Part shown: positions 31,294 through 43,900 of the stretch, one piece after another
Numbering within the stretch: position 1 is the first letter of the stretch
How the letters are laid out: each line of letters opens with the position of its first letter
NCBI GenBank assembly: GCA_012934845.2
Contig: WNNJ02003835.1
Location: forward strand, 124,001-188,000
Reading direction: 5' to 3'
DNA: 64,000 bases
Origin: Pomphorhynchus laevis
Lineage: Eukaryota; Acanthocephala; Palaeacanthocephala; Echinorhynchida; Pomphorhynchidae
Notes under the pieces: generated by a model
Databases searched by the model: none
Seen by the model: only the letters and a program-made list of their open reading frames with translations
Told to the model about the DNA's origin: nothing
Translations under genes and position numbers: made by a program

Positions 31294-31608
<315 letters not shown>

Positions 31609-34600
31609 TTGACCGGTTGTTTGTAAATAAATTGTATTTATTGAAATTTGTATTTGTATTTGGTAGAACTAATTAAAGTATCACAAAATATGCGAATTGG
31701 CAATTAAAAATAAAAATTAATAATTAATGAAAAATTAATAAAATTAATAAATTAAAAATCGATAATTAAATTAAAAAGGTAGAAGTAATTAGGTAAAAGT
31801 ATCATAAAATGAATTTGGAAATAAGCAATTAAAAATAAATTTAAAGTTACATTAAATAAAAAATTAAGATTAATAAATTAATTTAATTTAAAATTAATAA
31901 TTAAAATGAAACATTTATAAAATTAATAAATTAAAAAATTAAATTATAATTAATTAAAATAAAATCAAAATAAAATAAATTAAAAATTGATAATTTAATT
32001 AAAACAATTAAAAAAATTAACAACTATAAAATTGACCGAGTTAGTGTAAATAAATTTAGTATTTGTATTTATTAAAAAGGTAGGAGTAATTAAATAGGTA
32101 AAAGTATCCAAATGAATTTGGAAATAAGCAATTAAAAATAAATTTAAAGTTACATTAAATAAAAGTTAAAATTAATAAATTAACAATTTAAATTAAAATT
32201 AATAATTAAAATGAAAAATTGATAAAATTAATAAATTAAATTTAAATTATAATTAATTAAAAAAAAATCAAAATAATAAAATAATAAATTAAAAATTGAT
32301 AATTAAAGTATTTAATAAAGGTAAAAGTATCACAAAATGAATTTGGAAATAAGCAATTAAAAATAAATTTAAAGTTACATTAAATAAAAGTTAAAATTAA
32401 TAAATTAACAATTTAAATTAAAATTAATAATTAAAATGAAAAATTGATAAAATTAATAAATTAAATTTAAATTATAATTAATTAAAAAAAAATCAAAATA
32501 AAATAAATTAAAAATTGATAATTTAATTAAAACAATTAAAAAAATTAACAACTATAAAATTGACCGAGTTAGTGTAAATAAATTTAGTATTTGTATTTAT
32601 TAAAAAGGTAGGAGTAATTAAATAGGTAAAAGTATCCAAATGAATTTGGAAATAAGCAATTAAAAATAAATTTAAAGTTACATTAAATAAAAGTTAAAAT
32701 TAATAAATTAACAATTTAAATTAAAATTAATAATTAAAATGAAAAATTGATAAAATTAATAAATTAAATTTAAATTATAATTAATTAAAAAAAATCAAAA
32801 TAAAATAAATTAAAAATTGATAATTAAAGTATTTAATAAAGTTAAAATTATCCAAATGAATTTGGAAATAAGCAATTAAAAATAAATTTAAAGTTAAATG
32901 AATTTGGAAATAAGCAATTAAAAATAAATTTAAAGTTACATTAAATAAAAGTTAAAATTAATAAATTAACAATTTAAATTAAAATTAATAATTAAAATGA
33001 AAAATTGATAAAATTAATAAATTAAATTTAAATTATAATTAATTAAAAAAAAATCAAAATAATAAAATAATAAATTAAAAATTGATAATTAAAGTATTTA
33101 ATAAAGGTAAAAGTATCCAAATGAATTTGGAAATAAGCAATTAAAAATAAATTTAAAGTTACATTAAATAAAAGTTAAAATTAATAAATTAACAATTTAA
33201 ATTAAAATTAATAATTAAAATGAAAAATTGATAAAATTAATAAATTAAATTTAAATTATAATTAATTAAAAAAAATCAAAATAAAATAAATTAAAAATTG
33301 ATAATTTAATTAAAACAATTAAAAAAATTAACAACTATAAAATTGACCGAGTTAGTGTAAATAAATTTAGTATTTGTATTTATTAAAAAGGTAGGAGTAA
33401 TTAAATAGGTAAAAGTATCCAAATGAATTTGGAAATAAGCAATTAAAAATAAATTTAAAGTTACATTAAATAAAAGTTAAAATTAATAAATTAACAATTT
33501 AAATTAAAATTAATAATTAAAATGAAAAATTGATAAAATTAATAAATTAAATTTAAATTATAATTAATTAAAATAAAATCAAAATAATAAAATAATAAAT
33601 TAAAAATTGATAATTAAAGTATTTAATAAAGGTAAAAGTATCCAAATGAATTTGGAAATAAGCAATTAAAAATAAATTTAAAGTTACATTAAATAAAAGT
33701 TAAAATTAATAAATTAACAATTTAAATTAAAATTAATAATTAAAATGAAAAATTGATAAAATTAATAAATTAAATTTAAATTATAATTAATTAAAAAAAA
33801 TCAAAATAAAATAAATTAAAAATTGATAATTTAATTAAAACAATTAAAAAAATTAACAACTATAAAATTGACCGAGTTAGTGTAAATAAATTTAGTATTT
33901 GTATTTATTAAAAAGGTAGGAGTAATTAAATAGGTAAAAGTATCCAAATGAATTTGGAAATAAGCAATTAAAAATAAATTTAAAGTTACATTAAATAAAA
34001 GTTAAAATTAATAAATTAACAATTTAAATTAAAATTAATAATTAAAATGAAAAATTGATAAAATTAATAAATTAAATTTAAATTATAATTAATTAAAAAA
34101 AAATCAAAATAAAATAAATTAAAAATTGATAATTTAATTAAAACAATTAAAAAAATTAACAACTATAAAATTGACCGAGTTAGTGTAAATAAATTTAGTA
34201 TTTGTATTTATTAAAAAGGTAGGAGTAATTAAATAGGTAAAAGTATCCAAATGAATTTGGAAATAAGCAATTAAAAATAAATTTAAAGTTACATTAAATA
34301 AAAGTTAAAATTAATAAATTAACAATTTAAATTAAAATTAATAATTAAAATGAAAAATTGATAAAATTAATAAATTAAATTTAAATTATAATTAATTAAA
34401 ATAAAATCAAAATAATAAAATAATAAATTAAAAATTGATAATTAAAGTATTTAATAAAGGTAAAAGTATCCAAATGAATTTGGAAATAAGCAATTAAAAA
34501 TAAATTTAAAGTTACATTAAATAAAAGTTAAAATTAATAAATTAACAATTTAAATTAAAATTAATAATTAAAATGAAAAATTGATAAAATTAATAAATTA

Positions 34601-35720
34601 AATTTAAATTATAATTAATTAAAATAAAATCAAAATAATAAAATAATAAATTAAAAATTGATAATTACAGTATTTAATAAAGGTAAAAGTATCCAAATGA
34701 ATTTGGAAATAAGCAATTAAAAATAAATTTAAAGTTACATTAAATAAAAGTTAAAATTAATAAATTAACAATTTAAATTAAAATTAATAATTAAAATTAA
34801 AAATTGATGAAATTAATAAATTAAATTTAAATTATAATTAATTAAAATAAAATCAAAATAATAAAATAATAAATTAAAAATTGATAATTAAAGTATTTAA
34901 TAAAGGTAAAAGTATCCAAATGAATTTGGAAATAAGCAATTAAAAATAAATTTAAAGTTACATTAAATAAAAAATTAAAATTAATAAATTAACAATTTAA
35001 TTTAAAATTAAAATTAATTAAAATGAAAAATTGATAAAATTAATAAATTAAATTTAAATTATAATTAATTAAAAAAAAATCAAAATAATAAAATAATAAA
35101 TTAAAAATTGATAATTAAAGTATTTAATAAAGGTAAAAGTATCCAAATGAATTTGGAAATAAGCAATTAAAAATAAATTTAAAGTTACATTAAATAAAAA
35201 ATTAAAATTAATAAATTAACAATTTAATTTAAAATTAATAATTAAAATGAAAAATTTATAAAATTAATAAATTAAATTTAAATTATAATTAATTAAAATA
35301 AAATCAAAATAATAAAATAATAAATTAAAAATTGATAATTAAAGTATTTAATAAAGGTAAAAGTATCACAAAATGAATTTGGAAATAAGCAATTAAAAAT
35401 AAATTTAAAGTTACATTAAATAAAAAATTAAAATTAATAAATTAACAATTTAAATTAAAATTAATAATTAAAATTAAAAATTGATGAAATTAATAAATTA
35501 AAAATTTAAACTATAATTAATAATAAAAATAAAATCAAAATAATAAAATAATAAATTAAAAATTGATAATTTAATTAAAACAAAATTAAAAAAATTAACA
35601 ACTATAAAATTGACCGAGTTAGTGTAAATAAATTTTGTTTTTTTTAAGGTAGAAGTAATTAAATAGGTAAAATTATCACAAAATGAATTTGGAAATAAGC
35701 AATTAATAAAAATAAAAATT
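31609..35720 (+). repeat. Tandem array of about 223- and 303-bp units derived from the H4 3' flank
   Basis: The landmark GAATTTGGAAATAAGCAATT recurs at 31811, 32114, 32339, 32642, 32858, 32900, 33123, 33425, 33648, 33950, 34253, 34476, 34699, 34922, 35149, 35375 and 35685. Spacings are about 223 (short unit) or 303 (long unit), with one 42-bp partial. The long form has an extra segment containing ATTGACCGAGTTAGTGTAAA and TTTAGTATTTGTATTTATTA. The H4 stop is followed by AATTGACCGGTTGTTTGTAA...TTTGTATTTG...GGTAGAACTAATTAAAGTATC, so the first, divergent unit starts at the H4 3' UTR. The units are extremely A+T-rich with few C on this strand. Confidence 0.95.
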
Positions 35721-36455
35721 TAAATACTGTAGGAATTAGAAAAATTTCAATTGTGGTGCAGGTTTCAATTTCTTAGGATTTTGAAATAGTATAAACGGTG
35801 AGAGGATATTGTAGTGGTTATAATGCCAACTATATGGAACCCTGGTATGCGAACTTGACATTAAAATTGTAAAAAAAAACAAAATTTAAAACCCAAATTA
35901 AAAATGAAAATTATATACTGAAAACAAAAACAATTTAATTTAAATACCAAACTTTTTCAGATCGCTACGCTTACGGAATAGTTAATCTTTCTGATTTCTA
36001 TCTAAGAAAGTGAAAATTTCTATCTAAGAAAGTGAAATTGCGAGATGACAATCTGAATATATTAAGTAACTGATTGCAAATATTATAATGGTGAATTATA
36101 TTATAATGGACTTAAACAAATACCTATATTGGTATTACCGCAAATTCCATTTTGAGCCGAATTGCAATGCCAAAAGCTCTGCGACACAATATGTAATAAG
36201 GAGATTGCATCAGGGCACTGCGTAGCAGAATCGGCTTCGGTTTTGCGAAGGCAGCTTCAATGATAATTCGGGCGGCAAGATCACCCGAAGGAAACATGGG
36301 ATTGCCACCAGTGGAGGAGGATTGAATTAAACTCCTTGGTATTAAATGAATTTGTTCTTTCACTAATGTTATTAATTTGATGGTTCAATTGCGGGAACCT
36401 TATTAAATGTAAATATTTCGAATAAACTTTTTTTATTAAAAAAATTAATAATATA
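35721..36455. other. Unrecognised DNA after the array
   Basis: Holds a 79-codon reverse frame (36363-36124, MKEQIHLIPRSLIQSSSTGG...) of unusually high GC for the region and without a known motif; it may be a remnant of a gene or transposon. A tRNA-like stretch (TAGTGGTTATAATGCC, about 35812) lacks a proper B-box. Confidence 0.35.
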
Positions 36456-38800
36456 ATTATTAGTAATTATTAGTAATTATTAGTAATTATTAATTAGTAA
36501 CACATAATACCTACACTCGCAAGTTAACAATCCAAGCAACGAGTCAATAAGTCATTACATACAGTTGCATTACTGTAAGCGAATATCTGCAACGACTAAT
36601 TCCCATCGGTGGAGTTAAACAATTCTAAACGCACTACAACGAGCCGAGCTAATAATTATTATTATAGTGTACAAGTTACTAGCTGCAAATGGCTGCTTCA
36701 ACTGTTCACAAATTGCATTTTAAAATATCAATTAAAATACATCCACGAATCCAAATTAGAGTTCACAATCCACTTCAGCAGCATCTTCTTGAAGTGTCTA
36801 TTGCTAGTAGCATTGACGACGTCTTCAGGCAGCGAATTCCAAACATTCAATGCGCGGTGGGAAAGCCTACTCACACTCCTTATTTTGCCATGGGGGAATT
36901 TAAATAACGTAAGGGAGTGACCTCTGCGACGCGAATTTCTCAATTTTATCGAATTGGATGGGAACCCCTCTTTTCCACGAACCAAATGCCACATCGCTAC
37001 AAGATCTAAATATAGTAGCCTCTGGGCCGTTGAAGGCGTATTTAAGCAAGCTAGGCGCTCATTGTAAGAATAAAGAGATGTAATGCAAAGTTTGGTTCCT
37101 CTACGTAAAATCGACTCGGTCTTTTTCATCTCAGCCTTGGTGGATGGAAAAGTTGATGCGATGCAGTATTCTACATGCGGACGGACTAACGCACAGTAGA
37201 GATGCTTAAATAATTTTGGATGCAGCTTACTAAATGTGTTCTTAATACAATACAAGGCCTTCATGGCTTTACCGTAGATATAATCGGTATTCGGTCGTGT
37301 TTTAAGGTCGTTATTCAAAATAATCCCTAGGTCTCTATAAACAGAAATGTTGTGAAGCATATAACATCCTAAATAGAATTCATGATCAGATTTACATTTG
37401 CCGAGTTTCATATGAACGCACTTATCTACATTTATGGTCATACCGGTAGCACTGCTCCAGTCGTAGATTGTCTGGAGATCATGTTGTAGATGCCGGCCAT
37501 CAGGATCTGAGATGCTATCGCACCACACTTTCACATCGTCTGCGAATGCCAGGCAGGGACTGTTTATGCGTAACAGAAGATCATTGAGAAATATAATAAA
37601 AAGCAAGGGACCAAGGACTGTACCTTGCGGAACTCCGGATTTAACTAACCTAGTAGAAGACATGCTATTGCCAACCCTCACCTGAAATGATCTCCCGTCC
37701 AAAAAATCACGAATCCAATTGCATAACATGGAGGATACTCCGTAGTGTGCTAACAACCTAATCATCCCATCATGAGAGACGCGATCGAAGGCTTTCGAAA
37801 AATCAATAAAGATTATATCGAGTGAGCTACCAAAACTTAACGACTGGGTCCAAGTTTCGCGCGCGGTAAGCAAGTTCGTCAAACAAGAACGGGAGTGACG
37901 AAAACCATGTTGAGCGGACGATAGTATACCAAGAGAGACAAGATGATCGTAGACTCTAGTGCTGATGGCGCGTTCGAGAACTTTGCACAGAGAAGAGGTT
38001 AAGCTTATTGGCCTATAATCACCACAGGATGATGCAAAAATTTTTTTGGGAATAGGAACAACGGTTGCAGTTTTCCAATCTTCTGGGACACTGCCAGTGG
38101 CCAGAATTTTATCAAAGATAATAGTCAGGAATGGTGCCAGGTAACTCGATAAAGCTTTGAGCAGGTATGGGGAGATGTCATCGGGGCCAGCTGCGCTAAA
38201 AGGACGAATATTATTGAGATAATCTTGAATTTCAGTAACGCAAATTGGCCAAGATTCATTACGCGGAGGGATAGAGCACCCGTACCATATCATATGAGAA
38301 TCGCAATGTGGTAAAGTGGATAAAGAGAACGAGAATGCGAAGGTCTCAGCTATATCAGTTTCATTTGTAACCAAGCCACATTCAGAGTGCACATGCTTGA
38401 TTGCAGAGTTGAGCGTTCCGTTTTGCCGAGCATATGACCAAAATAGCTTGGGGTTGCGATTAACTTCCTTGATGATTGTAGATTCGAATTTATCACGTTT
38501 TAACGTTTTCAAACGAGTACAGACGTTCCTAAGATACCTATAAATGTTGGCGTAATACGGAAGCGAACGAGATAACTTCCAAAGACGATTTCGTACTCGC
38601 AACATCAATCTCAGGTCCTTATCGAACCAAACAGGATATTTAGTATTTGGCGAGATGATACGCTTTGGTGCAAACACATCAGAAATACCTAAAAGGTAAT
38701 CCCCAATCACTTTTAGTGAGACTTCTTTAGTATTTGTTAAAGATAGTGGACGACGTTGACAGAAAGATTATTAGTAATTATTAGTAATTATTAATCAGTA
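36456..38800 (-). mobile_element. 5'-truncated CR1-like LINE with intact RT frame
   Basis: Reverse-strand element, its body from about 38766 to about 36500. Both sides carry the same ATTATTAGTAATTATTAGTA-type sequence ending TTAATYAGTAA (36456-36500 and 38766-38800). These are either long target duplications or insertion into a TAATTATTAG repeat. The 3' UTR runs from 36727 to 36500. The endonuclease is missing except for its last part. Confidence 0.8.
36728..38710 (-). CDS. LINE reverse transcriptase, 660 codons open
   Basis: Begins in the linker after the endonuclease (VFAPKRIISPNTKYPVWFDK) and runs without a stop to WMYFN. Motifs in order: AGPDDISPYLLKAL, WKTATVVPIPKK, YRPISLTSSLCKVLERA, QHGFRHSRSCLTNLL, IIFIDFSKAFDRVSH (motif A), KSGVPQGTVLGPLLFIIFLNDL (motif B), LAFADDVKVW (motif C), then the thumb ALVRPHVEYCIASTFPS and WNSLPEDVVNAT. 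The catalytic aspartates are intact. Length and order match the RT half of the intact LINE at 47-51 kb, a related family. The first Met is internal; the true start was lost by 5' truncation. It would copy LINE RNA at a nick, but without its endonuclease it depends on others. Confidence 0.88.
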   Translation of the reverse strand: MIGDYLLGISDVFAPKRIISPNTKYPVWFDKDLRLMLRVRNRLWKLSRSLPYYANIYRYLRNVCTRLKTLKRDKFESTIIKEVNRNPKLFWSYARQNGTLNSAIKHVHSECGLVTNETDIAETFAFSFSLSTLPHCDSHMIWYGCSIPPRNESWPICVTEIQDYLNNIRPFSAAGPDDISPYLLKALSSYLAPFLTIIFDKILATGSVPEDWKTATVVPIPKKIFASSCGDYRPISLTSSLCKVLERAISTRVYDHLVSLGILSSAQHGFRHSRSCLTNLLTARETWTQSLSFGSSLDIIFIDFSKAFDRVSHDGMIRLLAHYGVSSMLCNWIRDFLDGRSFQVRVGNSMSSTRLVKSGVPQGTVLGPLLFIIFLNDLLLRINSPCLAFADDVKVWCDSISDPDGRHLQHDLQTIYDWSSATGMTINVDKCVHMKLGKCKSDHEFYLGCYMLHNISVYRDLGIILNNDLKTRPNTDYIYGKAMKALYCIKNTFSKLHPKLFKHLYCALVRPHVEYCIASTFPSTKAEMKKTESILRRGTKLCITSLYSYNERLACLNTPSTAQRLLYLDLVAMWHLVRGKEGFPSNSIKLRNSRRRGHSLTLFKFPHGKIRSVSRLSHRALNVWNSLPEDVVNATSNRHFKKMLLKWIVNSNLDSWMYFN

Positions 38801-38859
38801 ATTTGACTGATTAAATAAATTCTTGATTAAAGCTACTTACACAGTTTCAGATCGTCCAG

Positions 38860-39600
38860 CTTTCAGCTATATCAAGCCGAGCTAGTTCGGGTTCTCACAA
38901 GAACTCCAAGTTACATTCAAAACAATGCCAAGAGGTAAGCCCAGCAGCGTGCGCAAATGTTGCGTGTGTAACGGTCCAGCTGCCAAGTGCAAGGGTTGTC
39001 AATGCGCAAAGCAGAGACGTCCTTGTGTGAATTGTTCAGCCCCTTGTTGTTCGAACAGGTCGATTTTAAATAGATCAAAATCGGAATTTGGGCGTTCCTC
39101 TCGTTCACAATTGCACTAGCACTACGCCTATTCCATTAGGTGACCTATCAAGGAGAGAATCAAACTCATGCTGTGAAGGGCCAAGTCTGAGCTTAAATGA
39201 TTTTGATGACGCTATTCTTGTCGCTTACAAAGAAACGTCCAAGTAGTCGCCAAACCTATATGTTTTATCGTTGTGCAATGCAAGTAAAGAATTTATAACA
39301 ATGTTGGCAGATTTCTATTCGACGGCTGCTTCTTCCATTAATGATTTAAGGCAGATATGACAGCCGTGATTTTCTCTCAAGTCATTTTGCAAAGAACTCT
39401 CAGGTCAACAACATCGATTTGTAGATCGAATATGTAGATCGAATAATTTTCACTTCAAGAAAACGCTAATTACATGGCTTGGCACAGATTCTAATTTCAA
39501 TATCGTGTATCCGGATTAAGATTTTGCTGACATAAAATCGGTTTTACCGTGAGCAGACAAAACAGCTGCATGGCTATAGTCTTGTATGTTATAATAATAT
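38860..39600 (+). mobile_element. LINE derivative: ORF1 head joined to LINE 3' end
   Basis: A 64-codon frame (38925-39119) encodes a cysteine-rich ORF1 start: RKCCVCNGPAAKCKGCQCAKQ and RPCVNCSAPCCSN, like that at 12976 (reverse). After decayed sequence the end of a LINE thumb appears (FHFKKTLITWLGTDS, about 39450), then a 3' UTR with ACAAAACAGCTGCATGGCTA and TCTTGTATGTTATAATAAT, comparable to 27.53 kb. Endonuclease and RT are absent. It is either an internally deleted LINE or two fragments side by side. Confidence 0.6.
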
Positions 39601-40207
39601 TATTCGCAGATTGTCCTTGTGGAGGGATCGTCGAATGAATGATTTATTGTGTGAAGCCCGTATATTGCAACGCGAGAGGGCGCTCCGCTCTCCTAGGCAG
39701 AATAGAAACAAAAGTTGTGTGTCAACATTATGCAGGTTGATGTCACAGGGCAAGACACAGTTAGTCATGAAAGTTCTGGCCGACCCATTGAGTTAGTTTC
39801 GGATTTTGTCGCCAAATGAGATGGTGGAGGATAAAACTGCAAAGGAAAAACTGATTGAACTCCATCCCAGTGGTGGGCTAATCAATGACAAGGCAGTGTT
39901 GAAAGCCCCTTTGACCAATATCGTTGAACATCATCCAGTGCGTTTCTCTGGAATAACGCCATTGGACGTCGTCAAGGCTGCCCGTATAACTAGAGGTGCT
40001 GCCGGCCCATCAGGTATGGATGCATTTATGTGGCTTAGAAGGCTCGAAGCCTTCACGGCCAGTAGGCCAATAACACTTGACTAAAACCTGGGAATTCGCC
40101 CTATTGGAATCGGTGCTGTTGCATGTAGAATAATTGGAAATATCATAACTAGAAGAATTTCGTTAGATGTACAGAAGACTGCTTCTCATATTCAACTAGC
40201 TGCAGGA
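39600..40207 (+). mobile_element. RT-family fragment (same family as 2.2-3.1 kb)
   Basis: Forward frames give SLWRDRRMNDLLCEARILQ, a stop, then KAPLTNIVEHHPVRFSGIT, AARITRGAAGPSGMDAFMW, LEAFTASRPITLD, a TAA, and LGIRPIGIGAVACRIIGNII. The GAAGPSG.DA and FTASRPI.LDK.PGIRPIGIGE blocks are typical of the front of the RT in the invertebrate family whose C-terminus is at 2.2-3.1 kb. It has two in-frame stops and is cut off at about 40205 where a reverse-strand LINE begins. Confidence 0.65.
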
Positions 40208-40884
40208 GTAAGGTTTGATAAACGGAGAGATATTGCCAAGCATTTGAGAGAAAATCAGGGGACCTAGGACCGTACCTTGTGGGATCCCGCAAAAAATAGA
40301 AATAGGAGGGGAGTATGATGAATTAGAACAAACGGGAAAGGAACGGTCGGATAGATATGAGGCAAACCATGTTACAGAAGAGGAAGAAAAGCTGTAATCA
40401 TAACGAATAGCAGAGGTCGAGGGAGATGAGAACACTATATAGAGCCTTGTGTGGCGGCGAATAGACAAGTTAAACAAAGTGGTTAAGAAGGGTGATATAG
40501 ATGAGCAGATATTTTTAATCAAGTGAGTTGGAATTTGGTTAGGCGGATACGTTTTATTAGGTAATGACAGAATAACTGAATAAACTTCAGACGAAACAGT
40601 AAGAAGGTGGAATAGCTCTGGGATGGAAGTATTTAAAGAGAAGAGATAATACAAGCGGCATATGGGTTGAATGAAAGTAAATTAGATAGCTTAGTTTGTA
40701 GATAAGAAAATTTATCAGGATTTATATTACAAGGAGTAGATGATCGTGAAAGAATTGAGTTTAAAATTTTCTAATGATATTTAGAGTTGGAAGATGACTC
40801 GAGTTGATTTCGCCAAAAGATAGTACGTTTAGTACGTATAAGAATAAGATGTGAACGGCGTGGAGAAAAGTAGGAATCACGGAG

Positions 40885-40953
40885 TGAACCGAGGCGAACA
40901 ACAACAAAAGGCTTTATGTGAACATCTGAAAGCATAACAAATATATCAGTACA
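40885..40953 (-). repeat. 3' LTR of the Mag-type element
   Basis: 69 bp, TGAACCGAGGCGAACAACAA to ATATCAGTACA. Differs from the partner at about six bases plus a small length change. Confidence 0.85.
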
Positions 40954-43900
40954 TTCCCCCAACAATATAATCAGACAAATAGTACGGTGATCGACGCATA
41001 CGTGTTGATCGTCGAAATTCCATTGACGGGATCTGCTGTAGATCTACTTGTTGCTCTTAACAATCGTGAACTTTATTCAGATCATAATTCTCATTAGGTA
41101 TATGCGACGCTGAGCTTGTAGCACTGTTATTTGAATCCACCTCTGTTTGTAAATTGTGGATATCCGGAGTAATCATTGCAGACGGTGAATCGTCCATCTG
41201 ACTATTTTGAGATATGTTGGATTCTTCGAATACATTTTGATTACAGTTATTGGGAGCTAGATATTGAGTTGAAATGTGAGTCTCTTTTCCATTAGGGTAT
41301 CGAACTAGAGCGTAGTTCTCGTTGGCATGAATAAGCTCTGCGCGATCTAAAAGTGGATCGTTTTTACTAATACGGTTGAAATTCTTTACAAATATAGGTT
41401 TAGGATTGATTAACCACTCAGGTAAGCTGACTCCCTTAGCTGATCTGCGATTGAATTTGAATATACGTTCATGAGGCGTTTCATTAGTCGAAGTGCATAA
41501 AAGAGATCTGATCGAATGAAGTGCCTTTGGAAGTGTTGTTTCCCACCGTTCGATTGGAATCTTATTATTATGATGATACAACCGTATCGCGTTCCATATC
41601 AACCCGTTATAGCGCTCAATCTGGCCATTTGAGGTAGGATGGTAGGGAGTGGAATATGATAGCGTGATTCCCAATGTCAATAAATATTTACGGAACTCTA
41701 CTGACGTGAAAGAAGTACCCCGATCGGTATGGATATTCTCAGGCGTGCCAAATAATGCGAACAAAGACTCAAGACACTGAATTACTGATCGAGAACTGGT
41801 GTCAACACAGTGAAACCCAAAGGGAAATCGGCTATATTCATCTACTATAGATTAAATATCTTTTCTTACTCGAGCTGGGCAGCGGGCCTTTAATCTAAGG
41901 GCAAACGCTCCCATGGTTTACTGGCTTTAATCAAGGTACTTCGAGGGGGTTTATAAAAGTGAGGTTTCAATTCGTTGCAGCTAGGACAACCTTTGATGAC
42001 TTTTCTAACATCTTCAATAGAATACGGAAAATTTCGATGACGTACATAGTGCCACATCCTTGTTACCCCAGGGTGACACAAATGATCATGCAACCTTTCG
42101 AGTTCTTTTAAATCACTCGTGACTGATCCTAAAGCAATTCGAGACATAGCGTCAGCTACCTAATTTTCTTTGCCGCATCGATATGACACGTCGAACTGAT
42201 ATTCGGACAATTCTATTCTCCAACGATTGATTTTGTCATTTTTGATCTTACTGTAATGTTTATTTGAGAACAAAAATGCCACGGATTGTTGATCCGTCAG
42301 AACGGTGAAATGTCTACAGGATAAATAGTGACGCCAGTATCTTATAGATTCTACTATGGATAGTGCCTCTTTCTCAACAGCTGCATATTTCATTGCGTTC
42401 TTATCCAGAGTACGTGAGAAAAATGCGACTGGTTTAAAATTTTGAGACAAAGTAGCACCGATCGCAAAGGCAGATGCGTCTGTCTCGACCACGAATGGGA
42501 CTGAGAAATCTACTTTAGACAATGTAGTTGATGAAAGGCTGTGTTTCAGACTTGCAAATGATTCTTTTGCATGAAGAGACAGCGGAAAAGATACAGTTTG
42601 TGCTAAAGGTCGAACGACATTTGAAAAATTCTTTATCCATCGAGAATAGTGTACGAACATTCCTATAATACGTTTAAGTTCGACTAATGATTTTGGCTCA
42701 GGCATTTCCAATAAGGGTTTGACACGATTAGGGTCAGGTGAAATGCAACCGTTATCTATCTGGTAGCCAAGAAAACATACCTTAGAGACTCCGAAAATAC
42801 ATTTTGACGTATTTAAAGTGATATTATATTTCTTAGCAACTTCTAAGAAGCGATCAAGATTCCTTTGGTGAAGTTCCTTTGTTTCACCGCCGATAATAAC
42901 ATCATCCAAATAAGCGTACGTAGATTCAAGATCCTCTTCCTCGATTAACTTAGCGATGATACGTTGGAAAGCCGCCACTGCATTTGTCAATCCGAACGGT
43001 AGGCGTTTAAATTGGTACAAACGACCATTGGCTTCAAATGCAGTGTAATGCCTCTCATTCTCCTGAATGGGAACCTGATGATAAGCATTCTTTAGGTCTA
43101 ATCGACTGAAACTTTTGAATGGAGATAGCTTATCAATGAATTCGTCAATCCCGGGAAGAGGGAAGCCGTCAAGATGAGTGAATCGATTCACCGTCAAACT
43201 GTAATCTATTACCATTCGCACTTCGCGACCTGGATTTTTAACCAGGACAACTTGTGCACGCCACGGAGACGTGCTATTCTCGATGATACTGGAATCTAAT
43301 AGGCGTTTTACCTCGGCTGCGATAAAACAGTTATCTTCTGGAGTTCTTCGACGAGATGGAATTGCAACAGGTTTTACCGCTTTGTCTAGGAACTGAAATA
43401 GAGACGGGGCTTCAACTTTCATTTCCCCAACACCTGCAACAACGACCAAAGGACGTTCTACTCCGTTGAATTCTATGGTCACCGTCGAGTGTTGACGAAG
43501 AAAGGGTACACCGAGGATCACATCTGTTACTAGGGTGGGGAGAATGAAGAATTTTACATTTCGATAGAAACGATTGTTTAAAACAACATCGGCGAATGTA
43601 CAATGTCTTAACTCACAGGAAAATTTAGATGCAGCGAAAGAAACTTTTAAATTTGTGGATTTTCTCACAAGCTTGCACTTTGTAGCGACATCACTTCTGA
43701 CAATATTAAATGAACTTCCAGAATCGATCATCCCGCTTACTGAGATATTATTCAAACTTATAGTGGGCTGGATTAAGTTTGATGATGACGCGTTTGTTGT
43801 GCTTATTGAATATAAAGACGGAGACGTACCAGAATTTCTTGAACGGCACATGTTAGAAAAGTGTCCTTTCTTGCTGCAAGTATGACAGGTAGCGTTGCGA

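Noticed and set aside
31609-35720. CRISPR-like array of regular repeats.
   Set aside because: Units of 223-303 bp are similar throughout and there are no short repeats with unique spacers; eukaryotic context. It is a satellite-type array.
35800-35870. tRNA gene (TAGTGGTTATAATGCC ... GAACCC).
   Set aside because: No proper B-box, no cloverleaf with an acceptor stem; at best a very degraded tRNA-like piece.
36124-36363. 79-codon reverse frame as a gene.
   Set aside because: Somewhat GC-rich and protein-like but without any family signature; cannot be supported as a gene.
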